Source of the DNA: Bacillus pinisoli | Lineage (GTDB): Bacteria > Bacillota > Bacilli > Bacillales > SA4 | Assembly: GCF_023036475.1 (NCBI RefSeq) | Contig: NZ_JAJQKI010000006.1 | Coordinates: forward strand, 62,001 to 126,000 | Reading direction: 5' to 3' | DNA: 64,000 bases | Shown: in pieces, positions 17,679 to 27,094 of the stretch | Position numbering within the stretch: the first letter of the stretch is position 1 | Layout: every line of letters begins with the position of its first letter | The notes under the pieces: generated by a model | Told to the model about the DNA's origin: nothing | Databases searched by the model: none | What the model saw: the letters and a program-made list of their open reading frames with translations, nothing else | Translations under genes and position numbers: made by a program

Positions 17679-19754
17679 ATGGAGTCAGTTAAACAGAAAT
17701 TGATCATATATGTTGAAGTCATAAGGAAATTCTGGAGAGAGAAAAAGATTAATAAAATCCTTCTATTACTCTTTCTTTTATTTATTTTGTTCATTATGGC
17801 CTTCTTTACTTTTATGGCGGCGACCGCAAATGTAGCATCTCTAAAAAATGGTCTTAGTCAAACTACAATTATTTATGACCAAGAAGGAAAAGAAGCAACC
17901 AAAATTGTGACGAACCGAACAGAGGGTGTTTCGTATGATGAGATCCCTGAACATGTACGAAATGCTATTGTTGCCATTGAAGACCAACGTTTTTATAAAC
18001 ACAATGGTTTTGATCTAAAAGGGATGACAAGAGCCTTTTTTAAAAACCTAGTATCTGGACGAATAACAGGTGGTGGAAGTACAATTACCCAACAATTAAC
18101 TAAAAATGCCTTGCTCTCTCCTGATAAAACTTACAAACGAAAAATTGAAGAGTTGTTCTTGGCCGTTGAAATAGAGAAGAACTATAAAAAAGAAGAAATC
18201 TTAGAGATGTATGTAAATCAAGTGTATTTTGGAAGCGGGTCATGGGGAATTAATCAGGCATCAATGAAATACTTTAACAAGGAAATTAGAGACGTTACCA
18301 TAAGCGAAGGTGCGCTATTGGCAGGCTTACTTCAAGCTCCTTCTGCTCGAAATCCATACAATCACTACGACAGAGCAATCGATCGACGAAATGTTGTCTT
18401 AAAAGAGATGGAAGATCAAGGATATATAACAAAGGAAGAGTATGAACGAGCTATACAAGAACAGATAACGTTAGAAGATGGTGGAGGAAGTACCATTAAA
18501 CGAGATTATCCTTATTACACAGATGCTGTAATAGACGAGGCCATCAATCGCTATGGTTTATCGCAAGAGGAAATCTTAACAAGAGGATATCGCATTTATA
18601 CGCAAATGGACCAAAATATTCAAGCAGCAATTGAAAAAGCGTATAACAAAGATTCTCTTTTTAAGAAGGGAGTTCAAAGCTCAGCAGTCATCCTTGATCC
18701 GACTTCTGGAGGTGTCAGAGGGCTTGTTGGAGGTCGAGGTGAATATGTATTTAGAGGATTTAACAGGGCGACTCATATGAAAGCTCAGCCAGGGTCGACA
18801 CTAAAACCTTTTGCTGTTTATACGCCTGCCCTAGAAGAAGGCTATGTAACAACGTCCATTTTGAAAGATGAACCTTTAACGTTTGGTGATTATCAACCAC
18901 AAAATGCCTCTAGAGAATTTGAAGGTGATATGCCGATGTATGAGGCTTTAGAACGTTCTCAAAATGTACCAGCTGTTTGGCTTCTAGATCAAATCGGGTT
19001 ACAAAAGGGACTAGATTCCATTAACCGCTTCGGGATCACTCTTGAAAAAGAAGACGAATATTTAGGCGTCGCACTGGGTGGTATGCATAAAGGCATATCT
19101 CCCTTACAATTAGCAGAGGCATATTCTGTTTTTCCGAATAAAGGAATTAAACATAACAGTCATCTCATTGTAAGTATTGTTGGTCCTACCGGGAATATTA
19201 TAGCTGAACATAAACCAGAGAAGAAAAGGGTTACATCTGAAGTGGTTGCAAACGAAATGACCTCCATGCTCCTAAATGTTGTAGAGTCAGGGACAGGTCA
19301 GGGAGCTAGATTGGAAGGGATTGAACTGGCTGGGAAAACAGGCTCGACTCAACTTCCATACGGAGATATTAACGGAACGAAAGATCAATGGTTTGCGGGC
19401 TATACCCCAAATCTTGTGGGTGTGGTTTGGCTTGGATACGATATAACAGACCGAGAACATTATCTCCCAAATAGTACGGCAAAAAACGTCGTTCCTATCT
19501 TCCATGCCATGATGGAACAAGCAGTAAAGTATACCGAACCTGCTGAGTTTGATGTGGTATCCGTTAATGCGAGACTAGCGGGGGAAACAAAGCCAGAAAA
19601 GTATGATGAAGTAAAAGAAGAAGTAAAAGAAACAGTGAAAAAAGTAGGAGAAAAGATAAAGGAAGAAGCGCCTGGTTGGAAACAGCAATTGGATGCGACA
19701 TTAATTAAAATAATTGATAAAGTGATCGAGGGTATTGAAAATATTCGAGAGTGA
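17679..19754 (+). CDS. Class A penicillin-binding protein (PBP1A family, PbpF/PbpG-like)
   Basis: A 691-residue bifunctional cell-wall enzyme. It has one transmembrane helix (residues 27-47), a glycosyltransferase 51 domain (Glu101 in EDQRFYKH; GGGSTITQQL at 131-140) and a transpeptidase domain (Ser373 and Lys376 in PGSTLKPF, SQN at 427-429, KTG at 553-555). The tail is Lys/Glu-rich. The length matches Bacillus PbpG and nearly PbpF, which act in spore peptidoglycan synthesis, but I cannot tell which. All catalytic residues are intact. The start follows GAGGAAG. Confidence 0.93.
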   Translation: MESVKQKLIIYVEVIRKFWREKKINKILLLLFLLFILFIMAFFTFMAATANVASLKNGLSQTTIIYDQEGKEATKIVTNRTEGVSYDEIPEHVRNAIVAIEDQRFYKHNGFDLKGMTRAFFKNLVSGRITGGGSTITQQLTKNALLSPDKTYKRKIEELFLAVEIEKNYKKEEILEMYVNQVYFGSGSWGINQASMKYFNKEIRDVTISEGALLAGLLQAPSARNPYNHYDRAIDRRNVVLKEMEDQGYITKEEYERAIQEQITLEDGGGSTIKRDYPYYTDAVIDEAINRYGLSQEEILTRGYRIYTQMDQNIQAAIEKAYNKDSLFKKGVQSSAVILDPTSGGVRGLVGGRGEYVFRGFNRATHMKAQPGSTLKPFAVYTPALEEGYVTTSILKDEPLTFGDYQPQNASREFEGDMPMYEALERSQNVPAVWLLDQIGLQKGLDSINRFGITLEKEDEYLGVALGGMHKGISPLQLAEAYSVFPNKGIKHNSHLIVSIVGPTGNIIAEHKPEKKRVTSEVVANEMTSMLLNVVESGTGQGARLEGIELAGKTGSTQLPYGDINGTKDQWFAGYTPNLVGVVWLGYDITDREHYLPNSTAKNVVPIFHAMMEQAVKYTEPAEFDVVSVNARLAGETKPEKYDEVKEEVKETVKKVGEKIKEEAPGWKQQLDATLIKIIDKVIEGIENIRE

Positions 19755-19963
19755 TTTTAAAAAAACAGAGGGTTCCGATTTAAAACCGTTTTGTTTTGAG
19801 GTGCAATATAAATAACATATTAAATGGCATAGGAATTGACCTGTGCCAATTTCTTTGGAAAAGAGCTTTTTCATATCTTTAATAGAAAAAAGAAATTTAT
19901 AATGACATAATAAATCTAAATTACAATAGTATCACTTAAGTTAATAAGGAGGACTATTTTTAT

Positions 19964-20317
19964 ATGGTTATACCTATCTTTCGTATATTTGATATTGAAA
20001 AAACAAACTCATTTTACGTAGATTATTTAGGTTTTAAAATAGATTGGGAACATAAATATTCGGAAAATATGCCAGTTTATTTCCAAGTTTCTTTAAATGA
20101 TGTAGTTTTACATCTATCTGAACATCATGGTGATTCTTCTCCTGGAGGCGCAATTCGAGTTAAAATACAGGAGTTAGTAAGCTTCCATTCCTTACTATTA
20201 AAAAAGGGATATCCATACTCTAATCCTGCCATTGAAAAAACACCCTGGAATACTCTTGAATTGACAGTGATCGACCCTTTCTCAAACAGAATTACATTCT
20301 ATGAGGAAATTGAATAA
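19964..20317 (+). CDS. VOC-family (glyoxalase/bleomycin-resistance-like) protein
   Basis: A 117-residue single-module vicinal-oxygen-chelate protein: a FYVDYLGFKIDWEH N-terminal half, VVLHLSEHHGD, then LTVIDPFSNRITFYEE at the end. The layout resembles bleomycin-binding proteins (small, dimeric, drug-sequestering), but the substrate is not evident. The start follows AAGGAGGA. It is a single gene with no co-directional neighbour. Confidence 0.87.
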   Translation: MVIPIFRIFDIEKTNSFYVDYLGFKIDWEHKYSENMPVYFQVSLNDVVLHLSEHHGDSSPGGAIRVKIQELVSFHSLLLKKGYPYSNPAIEKTPWNTLELTVIDPFSNRITFYEEIE

Positions 20318-20521
20318 CTTTTCAGGAGCTTCAATAATATTTGTTAGTAATATATGTACTTGAAAGAAAGAAGGAAAGTTAAAAGATCGGTCGATAAAAG
20401 GAAATTACGCAATTAATTTTGGTGTAAAGTTCTTGTTAAGCTAGTATTGCTGAACTATCAACCTTTCAAAAACTTACTATACATAAACTTAATATCGAAG
20501 AGATAAGAACCTGCTATTTAA

Positions 20522-20575
20522 AAAATAAGCTGTTTGACACATCCGTAGTAACCAGTATGTCAAACAGCTTATTTT
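20522..20575. terminator. Long terminator hairpin in the 20318-20664 spacer
   Basis: An 18-bp perfect stem runs from 20522-20539 (AAAATAAGCTGTTTGACA) to 20558-20575. It is symmetrical with A- and T-runs. The rest of this 347-base spacer holds only the sigma-gene promoter candidate. Confidence 0.9.
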
Positions 20576-20595
20576 CTATGAAAATTTTTATTCCA

Positions 20596-20624
20596 TGCAA
20601 CCAATGGGTACTTTCCCCTATCTA
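20596..20624 (+). promoter_or_regulatory. Candidate ECF promoter of the first sigma/anti-sigma operon
   Basis: TGCAACC, a 16-base gap and TATCTA, 40 bases before the sigma gene. The AAC core and spacing fit ECF-type autoregulation; the -10 differs from the usual CGTC. Confidence 0.45.
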
Positions 20625-20664
20625 ATCTATTGAAAAACAAAACAACTAGTAAGGAGGTGTCTGA

Positions 20665-21195
20665 ATGGGATCACTAAAAGCTTTAGTTAAAAAGGCAAAA
20701 AAGGGCGATGGAGAAGCGTTTGTTTCACTCATAACGCAATACGAAGATGTATTGTATCGGACCGCAAGTAGATTGTTGAATAATGATGAAGATGTATCTG
20801 ATGCTATGCAGGATGCTATTATCTCGGCTTATGAAAAATTACATACTCTGAAAAACGATGAGTACTTTAATACTTGGATATGCAAAATCCTAATTAATAA
20901 ATGTAACAGTTTACTAATGAAGAAGAAGAATATTTCTGTGATGAATGAACATTTACTCCCTGAAAAAGGTAATGATGAATTTCAGAAAATAGAATTAGAA
21001 GATGCACTTAATAGTTTGAATGAAATTTACAGGTTGGCACTGATTTTATACTATATTGTCGGATTGAATGTTAAAGAAATTAGTGAATTTTTAAAGGAAC
21101 CTGAAGGAACCGTTAAATCTAGACTTTCGAGGGCAAAGTTAATCTTGAGAAATAACTACTATAAACATGAGGGAGTGATAGTCTATGAAAAATAA
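20665..21195 (+). CDS. ECF RNA polymerase sigma factor
   Basis: A 176-residue extracytoplasmic-function sigma factor. Region 2 is seen as DVSDAMQDAIISAYEKLHTL with FNTWICKILINKC, and region 4 as NVKEISEFLKEPEGTVKSRLSRAKLIL, which reads the -35. The start follows AAGGAGGTGTCTGA. Its end overlaps the anti-sigma gene by 11 bases, typical of a sigma/anti-sigma pair. The inducing signal is unknown; two small secreted proteins follow downstream. Confidence 0.93.
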   Translation: MGSLKALVKKAKKGDGEAFVSLITQYEDVLYRTASRLLNNDEDVSDAMQDAIISAYEKLHTLKNDEYFNTWICKILINKCNSLLMKKKNISVMNEHLLPEKGNDEFQKIELEDALNSLNEIYRLALILYYIVGLNVKEISEFLKEPEGTVKSRLSRAKLILRNNYYKHEGVIVYEK

Positions 21196-22213
21196 ATTCG
21201 AAAAAGAGTTTAATCAAATGATGAATGAAAAGAAGGAAATACCTGTTAAAGTAAGGCAATCGCTAGATCATTCCTATGATATTATTCGTGCTAAATCAAA
21301 AAAGAAAAAAGCCAATTTCATTTGGAAAAGAGTAGCTACTGCCGCTTGCGCTCTTATCGTAACAGGTGTTGTCCTTACAAATGACCAAGTACTGGCTGGT
21401 GTTAACGAATTCTTTAACTTTGGAGATAAGGGCATAGAACAAGCCGTAGATAATGGATTTACACAAGAAAATAATAGTGTAGTTACCGACCAAGGTATTA
21501 TGATAACACTAGATAAGCATTTTTCAGACGCCAATAAATTAGGTTTAAGTTTTCAGTTAGTATTTGAAGATTCTTCAATTCTAAAAAATGCAAAAGAAGT
21601 TTCAATGGATTATCGATTAAAAAATGGAAATGGCGAATACATCGTGGAATTTGTACCAGATACAAAACTCTTGAAGGGTGACAATAGTTATATTTCTGGT
21701 TCAGAACATCAAACCCCAATATTTGATGTGAAAACAGGGAGAATTTATTTTGATGTATTGATTAATTCCAATAAAGGGATAATACCAAATTTAAAAGATG
21801 CTGTTCTAGAAGTAGAAAGTGTCAATGTCTTTTATGGTACAGAGGAAGTCAATAAGATTGATGGAGATTGGATACTGCCATTAGCCAACAAAGATAAGGA
21901 AAAATCAGATTCTACTGTTCAATATGTGATGCAGGATCCAACATCTATCATCCAAGTTTCTAAAGCTAACGCAAATCCAACATCATTAAATCTAACATTT
22001 TCATTAGATGGGACATTTGATGAAAATACTTTTGCAGATATGAAAATCATTGATGAAGAAGGTAATGAATATTTAGCAAATGGTTTTAATAAAACTATAG
22101 AAAATAACAAAACGAATATTTCAACAAACTTTCCAATTTCATCTTATAACATTTCTAATAAGCTGAAACTGACCTTAGAGGGAATTGGTGAAGTGGAGTT
22201 ACTAAAAAAGTAG
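21185..22213 (+). CDS. DUF4179-type membrane anti-sigma factor
   Basis: A 342-residue protein with a short charged cytoplasmic N-terminus (residues 1-45), one transmembrane helix (about 47-64, WKRVATAACALIVTGVVL), then a large extracellular DUF4179-like domain (GITLDKHFSDANKLGLSF pattern). Overlap with the sigma gene and this topology support an anti-sigma role: it holds the sigma factor at the membrane until an outside signal is sensed. The start follows GGGAGTGATAGTCT. Confidence 0.88.
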   Translation: MKNKFEKEFNQMMNEKKEIPVKVRQSLDHSYDIIRAKSKKKKANFIWKRVATAACALIVTGVVLTNDQVLAGVNEFFNFGDKGIEQAVDNGFTQENNSVVTDQGIMITLDKHFSDANKLGLSFQLVFEDSSILKNAKEVSMDYRLKNGNGEYIVEFVPDTKLLKGDNSYISGSEHQTPIFDVKTGRIYFDVLINSNKGIIPNLKDAVLEVESVNVFYGTEEVNKIDGDWILPLANKDKEKSDSTVQYVMQDPTSIIQVSKANANPTSLNLTFSLDGTFDENTFADMKIIDEEGNEYLANGFNKTIENNKTNISTNFPISSYNISNKLKLTLEGIGEVELLKK

Positions 22214-22221
22214 ATAGTAAA

Positions 22222-22276
22222 CAAACCCTGAACTTTCTTGTTTAGTTAATGACAAGGAGGATTCGGGGTTTGATTT
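22222..22276 (+). terminator. Terminator of the first ECF operon
   Basis: CAAACCCTGAA pairs with TTCGGGGTTTG, with an inner paired arm CTTTCTTGT/ACAAGGAGG (some G-U), followed by ATTT. Confidence 0.8.
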
Positions 22277-22596
22277 ATGATGAAACTTTTGTCATTGTAG
22301 AACTATCTTTTGCTGAGGAAAACCTTTTCTGGTTTTGGTCAGAGAGGAAGAAACCTTAATTAGGGGATTACTCTTTTGAATTGACTTTGATGTGGTGGTT
22401 TTATAGAGCTAACGAGCAGCATTTCTGTTATGGAGAATTGGTTCGTCATCCGTTTGTTTGTGACGCATTTCACTTATAGGGTGCATTTGCTGATCAAAAT
22501 GCATTGGCCTTTCTATGATTGGAGAGGATTAGTTGAACGGGATATATATTCTTACTAGGGAAAAAATACCTTCAAGATATTTAGGAGGTGCCTTAA
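22277..22596. other. Gene-free spacer before the secreted-protein gene
   Basis: About 320 bases. Only short interrupted frames are present, including a 31-codon minus-strand frame with a poor ribosome site. No clear promoter or repeat was seen apart from the AGGAGGTGCC ribosome site at its right end. Confidence 0.6.
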
Positions 22597-23013
22597 ATGA
22601 AAAAGTTATATTTATTCCTTATCTTTGTTATGTTAATGATTTCATCTACTACGACATATGCAAACTTACCAACCAAAACAGAAGCAACAAGAGAAAATCT
22701 ATTAGAAGATGCTGTTATAGATTTGTTAGTAAAACCAATGTTTGCGGCAGTAGATGATTATTACGGAACAACCTATGAAATAGGCTCTTTTTGTGAGAGG
22801 GTTATAGAAATAAAAAAGCTTCATCATCCTGGTTCTTGGCTCTTTGAGGCCAAGATTGAGTTTGTTACATTTACTGGTCCTCATAATTTTATGGATATAT
22901 TTACAGTTACATTAAAAAAAGATTGGGAAACAGAGGGTCAATGGGTAATGCAGAAGTACGATGTAAGAAAATATGACCCGAAAGAAAATTATGAATGCCG
23001 TAGTCCAGCCTAA
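22597..23013 (+). CDS. Small secreted protein, DUF3888-like
   Basis: A 138-residue protein with a signal peptide (residues 1-22, cut after TTTYA). The mature part contains VKPMFAAVDDYYGTTYEIGSF and VTFTGPHNFMDIFTVT, resembling the DUF3888 pattern of a YYG motif followed by a TGPHNP-like loop. Function is unknown. The start follows AGGAGGTGCC. With the next gene and the ECF pair it forms a same-strand group that could be an envelope-stress unit; this is inference. Confidence 0.75.
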   Translation: MKKLYLFLIFVMLMISSTTTYANLPTKTEATRENLLEDAVIDLLVKPMFAAVDDYYGTTYEIGSFCERVIEIKKLHHPGSWLFEAKIEFVTFTGPHNFMDIFTVTLKKDWETEGQWVMQKYDVRKYDPKENYECRSPA

Positions 23014-23020
23014 TTGTTAT

Positions 23021-23041
23021 TAAAGCAACGGTTGCTTTTTA
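23021..23041 (+). terminator. Short hairpin after the DUF3888-like gene
   Basis: AAAGCAAC and GTTGCTTT form a tight hairpin followed by T's. Confidence 0.6.
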
Positions 23042-23128
23042 AGTTAGGCAGCTCTCTATTGGCTTGCACCTCTAATTGGTGTATTTTCTTTAAATCAAGG
23101 AAACATATCACTGAGGTGATTTACATAT

Positions 23129-23560
23129 ATGAAAAAGTTAACTTTAATGACCATTACAATTACAAGTTTGTTCTTTGCTCCAAGTCAGGGTTTCGCTCAA
23201 CCTGAAAAATGTCCAGTTCTAAGCGAATTAGAGACAACATCGATTAAAGATAGAGAAGAGATAACCAGAGCATTAAATACTCTAATACCCAAAACTTATG
23301 GAGCTGGAATAGAAGGTTTCCCTGACATATACACAAAATGGAATATTGTAACTGCCAAACCTTTTCCTAAAACGGTTGGGGATGAAGAAGAAGCCTATTT
23401 TGGAATGGCCAAGACCTTTTGTGGAAAAGAAATTGCAGCAAAATCATGGCTTGTGCGTTTAGAATTTCCCAAAGCACCTGGTGCTAACTTGGCCCAAGGT
23501 CAAATATTTTTAGCAAAAAGTAAGGAAAAAGGATGGTTTGTTTGGTTTCGATACCATTAG
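23129..23560 (+). CDS. Small secreted protein of unknown function
   Basis: A 143-residue protein with a signal peptide (cut near QGFAQ, residue 23). The mature part has two Cys (CPVL near the start, FCGKE near residue 90) that could form a disulfide, and ends WFVWFRYH. I do not recognise the family. The start follows TGAGGTGATTTACATAT. Expression with the preceding secreted protein is plausible, though a small terminator lies between them. Confidence 0.7.
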   Translation: MKKLTLMTITITSLFFAPSQGFAQPEKCPVLSELETTSIKDREEITRALNTLIPKTYGAGIEGFPDIYTKWNIVTAKPFPKTVGDEEEAYFGMAKTFCGKEIAAKSWLVRLEFPKAPGANLAQGQIFLAKSKEKGWFVWFRYH

Positions 23561-23640
23561 TCTGCTATTCCTTATAAACGAAAGGGCTTTAATTGAAGAA
23601 GACGCTTTATGTCTTCAGGACTAAAAAAAACCTTAAATTA

Positions 23641-23684
23641 AAAAATGGCGTGTCAAAACTGTTATCAGTTTGCACGCCATTTTT
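23641..23684. terminator. Bidirectional terminator
   Basis: AAAAATGGCGTG...AAACTG pairs with CAGTTT.CACGCCATTTTT around TTAT. It serves the secreted-protein gene. The rest of the 23561-23909 spacer holds a MITE relic. Confidence 0.9.
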
Positions 23685-23848
23685 AATACAATTACATGGT
23701 AAATGCACCCCAAAATGGAACGTTCTATTCCAATTGCCACTCTAATTTTTGGTGAATTATTAAGAAGGCTCTACTCTATAATTTTGTACTTTTGATTCTT
23801 ATTTATCTAGTAACCTTCCCTTGTATATACTAAGACATCAAAGTTCTA

Positions 23849-23900
23849 TTAGTTAGAAAGGAGCAACTCTCTCTATTAAAAGTACCGTCGAAAACAGCCT
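23849..23900 (+). mobile_element. Deleted relic of the GGCTCTTTTC MITE
   Basis: TTAGTTAGAAAGGAGCAACT followed by CTCTCTATTAAAAG and then CGAAAACAGCC matches the middle and right end of the MITE copies near 26.3 and 48.0 kb with the internal hairpin deleted. Confidence 0.65.
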
Positions 23901-23909
23901 GTAAGAACA

Positions 23910-24419
23910 TTACTTTGTTACACTATGTAACAACTCAACATTCGTTGGATTTGAAATGGTTTGTTTTACGACGCAGTAACGCTCTGTTAAGCGAAGTAAT
24001 GTGGCAAGTTGTTCTTCGGAGGCATCCGTATCTAAATCAAACTTAAGTCGAATGTCAGCAAATCCGACTGGTGTCTCTTTTGATACACCTAATGTTCCAC
24101 GGAAATCTAAATCACCTTCTGCTGTGATTGTTCCACCATTAATTTGGATTTCAAGTGAGGTGGCAACAGCTTTTAATGTTACACCCGCACATGCCACTAA
24201 TGCTTCAAGTAGCATATCACCAGAACAAGCGGCCATTCCAGTTCCACCTGTAGCAGGGTGTAGGCCTGCTTCTACAAGAGCTTTACCTGTTTTAACACTA
24301 CAACTTACACCTTCACCTATTGTTCCCTCAGCTGAAAGAGTAATCATTGCCTCCTTAGGCTCTTCACGATACTTTTCCTTAAGAGGGGTTTGTAATTCAC
24401 GCAATTCTTGACTCTTCAT
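23910..24419 (-). CDS. OsmC/Ohr-family protein
   Basis: A 169-residue protein of the OsmC superfamily of thiol peroxidases. The first reactive Cys is in ACSGDMLLEALVACAGV and the second in the ERYCVVKQTI helix near residue 147. The VACAGVTL helix and the GFADIRLKFDLDTDAS strand are typical. Such enzymes reduce organic hydroperoxides. The start follows GATGAGGAGAG. It is a single gene, divergent from selO. The exact subfamily (OsmC, Ohr or YhfA-like) is not settled. Confidence 0.87.
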   Translation of the reverse strand: MKSQELRELQTPLKEKYREEPKEAMITLSAEGTIGEGVSCSVKTGKALVEAGLHPATGGTGMAACSGDMLLEALVACAGVTLKAVATSLEIQINGGTITAEGDLDFRGTLGVSKETPVGFADIRLKFDLDTDASEEQLATLLRLTERYCVVKQTISNPTNVELLHSVTK

Positions 24420-24681
24420 CTCAATCTCTCCTCATCTTTAACAGTTCTTAGCGTATTAGTGGTCTAAAGAAATTTCTTCACCTCTTGAACGCTTATTGAC
24501 ATTTAATAGTAACATAAATTGGTAAAATTGTCTTAATTTTAGCTCAATTTATGAAATGCCTTATCTTCTGACGGGAAACTACTAACTAGAAAAGGTATAA
24601 TAAAGTAAGAGAAGAAGAAATTAAACTTATATAGTAATGAATGTAAGGAGTAGTTATTCTGTTACATAAAAAGGAGATCCA

Positions 24682-26139
24682 ATGACAAAAACAACGGGTT
24701 GGAAGTTTGATAACAGTTATGCAAGATTACCGGAAACATTCTATCGCCTGACGAATCCGACATCTGTAGCATCACCGAAGCTTATTATAGTAAATGATTC
24801 TTTGGCAACTTCACTTGGGCTTGAACCAGAAGAACTAAAGAATGAGGAGAATTTGTCTATTCTAGCTGGAAACAGTATACCAGAAGGTGCATCTCCCTTA
24901 GCTCAAGCATACGCAGGACATCAGTTTGGGTATTTTAATATGCTTGGCGATGGTCGAGCCGTACTTATTGGGGAACAAATCACTCCAAGTGGTGAACGCG
25001 TTGATCTACAATTAAAGGGAGCAGGCAGAACACCTTATTCACGTGGTGGAGATGGCCGAGCAGCAATCGCTCCAATGCTAAGAGAATACATAATAAGTGA
25101 AGCCATGCATGCACTTGGCATCCCGACAACTAGGAGTCTTGCCGTTGTTACTACCGGTGAGAAGATTCAGAGAGAAGTATTGCTACCAGGTGCTATCTTG
25201 ACACGTGTAGCTTCTAGTCACCTTCGCGTTGGCACTTTTCAATATGCGGCTCAATGGGGAGAGAAGGAAGAACTCCAGACACTCGCGGATTATGCAATTG
25301 AACGGCATTATCCCACTATAGAAAAAGACGATTCACGCTACTTACATCTATTAAAGGAAGTTATAAAGCGCCAAGCATCTCTAATCTCAAAATGGCAATT
25401 AGTAGGCTTCATTCATGGTGTTATGAACACTGATAATATGACAATTTGTGGAGAAACCATTGATTATGGGCCATGTGCCTTTATGGACACGTATAATCCG
25501 GCGACTGTCTTTAGTTCGATTGATAGAGATGGCCGTTATGCGTATGGAAATCAACCTCCTATTGCGGCTTGGAATTTAGCAAGATTAGCAGAGAGTCTTC
25601 TACCGTTACTTCATGAAGATCAGGATGAGGCCGTAAAAATAGCACAAAATGAAATTGAACAATTTCAAGCGTTGTATAAATCAAATTGGTTAGCTGGAAT
25701 ACGAGCGAAGTTAGGCTTGTTTAATGAGGAAGTGGAAGATGAAACTCTTATCTTACAGCTACTCGAACTTATGCAGAAGTATAAGGCTGACTATACTAAT
25801 ACTTTTCGTTCTTTAACAGAAGGTAATCAGCGTGATACAAGTTTATTTCGTTCAGATGAATTTTCAGGCTGGCATGAACAATGGTCAGAAAGAAGAAGTC
25901 GACAGGAAAAAACAATAGAGGATTCAACTGAGCTGATGCGAAAAACAAATCCTTCGATTATTCCGAGAAATCATCGGGTAGAGGAAGCGTTAGAAGCAGC
26001 AGAAGATGGAGATTTTAGTGTAATGGAAAATCTTCTAAAGGCAATTTCCAATCCTTATGCTTACTCATCAGAACAGGGACAGTATTGTTCACCTCCACCT
26101 GAATCAATCATACCGTACCGTACATACTGCGGTACCTAG
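24682..26139 (+). CDS. selO: SelO/YdiU protein adenylyltransferase
   Basis: A 485-residue pseudokinase-fold enzyme of the SelO family, which transfers AMP from ATP to Ser/Thr/Tyr of proteins, in E. coli affecting redox proteins. Conserved blocks: [23 protein letters not shown] (nucleotide loop), [44 protein letters not shown] (catalytic and metal Asp). The C-terminus is YCGT; the position that is selenocysteine in some homologues is an ordinary Cys (TGC) here. The start follows AAAAAGGAGATCC. It is a single gene. Confidence 0.93.
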   Translation: MTKTTGWKFDNSYARLPETFYRLTNPTSVASPKLIIVNDSLATSLGLEPEELKNEENLSILAGNSIPEGASPLAQAYAGHQFGYFNMLGDGRAVLIGEQITPSGERVDLQLKGAGRTPYSRGGDGRAAIAPMLREYIISEAMHALGIPTTRSLAVVTTGEKIQREVLLPGAILTRVASSHLRVGTFQYAAQWGEKEELQTLADYAIERHYPTIEKDDSRYLHLLKEVIKRQASLISKWQLVGFIHGVMNTDNMTICGETIDYGPCAFMDTYNPATVFSSIDRDGRYAYGNQPPIAAWNLARLAESLLPLLHEDQDEAVKIAQNEIEQFQALYKSNWLAGIRAKLGLFNEEVEDETLILQLLELMQKYKADYTNTFRSLTEGNQRDTSLFRSDEFSGWHEQWSERRSRQEKTIEDSTELMRKTNPSIIPRNHRVEEALEAAEDGDFSVMENLLKAISNPYAYSSEQGQYCSPPPESIIPYRTYCGT

Positions 26140-26144
26140 TGAAA

Positions 26145-26182
26145 AAAAGCGATGACCCGTTATTACGAGGTTATCGCTTTTA
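26145..26182 (+). terminator. Terminator of selO
   Basis: AAAAGCGATGACC pairs with GGTTATCGCTTTT, followed by ATTT. The adjacent MITE's target duplication starts inside its right flank. Confidence 0.85.
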
Positions 26183-26186
26183 TTTA

Positions 26187-26380
26187 CGCTCTTTTCTAAA
26201 ACTTTGTTGTTTTTCAATGTTATCAATCAGCAATTTCGCCATATTTATTAGGATTAAACTGATTTTTAAAAGGTTAGAAAAGAGCAACTCTCTAGATGTA
26301 AAGCAGAGACTTTGTATTAACAAGTAAAAATCCGGCTTCCTGAGATTTTTACGAAATCAACAATCTATATGAAAACAGCC
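26187..26380 (+). mobile_element. MITE-like element, copy A (GGCTCTTTTC family)
   Basis: A non-coding element of 194 bases. The left end CGCTCTTTTC and right end GAAAACAGCC are inverted; the interior carries TTAGAAAAGAGCAACTCTCT and the conserved hairpin GTAAAAATCC...GATTTTTAC. It is flanked by TTTATTTA (26179-26186) and TTTATTCA (26381-26388), a 7-of-8 target duplication that includes the stop codon of the neighbouring transpeptidase gene. Confidence 0.8.
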
Positions 26381-26385
26381 TTTAT

Positions 26386-26880
26386 TCATGAATGAATGTT
26401 TACTTTTGTTCCAATTGGAACTATTCCTGCAAGTTCCTCAACATCCTGATTATACATACGAACACACCCCAATGAAACCGCCTTTCCAATTGAACTTGGA
26501 TTATTGGTACCATGAATGCCATAGTGCTCTTTAGATAGACTCATCCACATCGTTCCGTAAGGTCCACCAGGATTCGGCGCTTTATTAATGATAATAAAAT
26601 CACCGACCGGGGTCTGGTGCAGCATCCGTCCTACCGCGATGGGGTATTGCTTCTGTAGTTGACCATTTCTAAATAGCTTCAACCATCGATTATTTATGGA
26701 AATTTCAATCTGAAAGGGAATGGTTTGGGGATTTGGTAGTCCAGGTATGACGATTGACTGCCCGGGATATATCATATTTGGATTAATTGTTGGATTGGCT
26801 TTCATAATATCTAACAAGTCTACCCGATAATCTCTTGAAATCTGGTATAATGTTTCTCCCCATTTTACCGTATGATTCAT
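26386..26880 (-). CDS. ykuD: LysM L,D-transpeptidase (YkuD type)
   Basis: A 164-residue protein, the same length as B. subtilis YkuD. Residues 1-47 are a LysM peptidoglycan-binding module ([18 protein letters not shown]). Residues 55-164 are the YkuD catalytic domain with His123 (HGTNN) and Cys139 (SLGCVRM). It forms or edits peptidoglycan cross-links and is linked in Bacillus to the spore wall. There is no signal peptide. The start follows GAGGTGAGGT. A MITE has inserted at its 3' end, with the stop inside the target duplication. Confidence 0.93.
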   Translation of the reverse strand: MNHTVKWGETLYQISRDYRVDLLDIMKANPTINPNMIYPGQSIVIPGLPNPQTIPFQIEISINNRWLKLFRNGQLQKQYPIAVGRMLHQTPVGDFIIINKAPNPGGPYGTMWMSLSKEHYGIHGTNNPSSIGKAVSLGCVRMYNQDVEELAGIVPIGTKVNIHS

Positions 26881-27094
26881 ACCTCACCTCAGAATTCGGA
26901 CATTTTTACTTCATTTATATGATGCACATGGAAAAAAGATACGGCTTTTGCTGTTAAGGCAAAATCTACTAGAATCTAATAATTTCATATTAGGTGTTAT
27001 TCCTATATACTAGATAAGTCTGATAAAAAATAATAATTTCACATTCATATAAATTCTTGTTGAATAGGTAGAGTTTTTTGAAGGAGGAGTACAA

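Noticed and set aside
22380-22480. Short minus-strand frame (31 codons) in the spacer before the DUF3888-like gene
   Set aside because: The composition looks protein-like, but the ribosome site is only 3 bases from the ATG and no homology is recognised.
26139-26327. 62-codon frame starting at the selO stop
   Set aside because: It runs through the selO terminator and the MITE, so it is not a gene.
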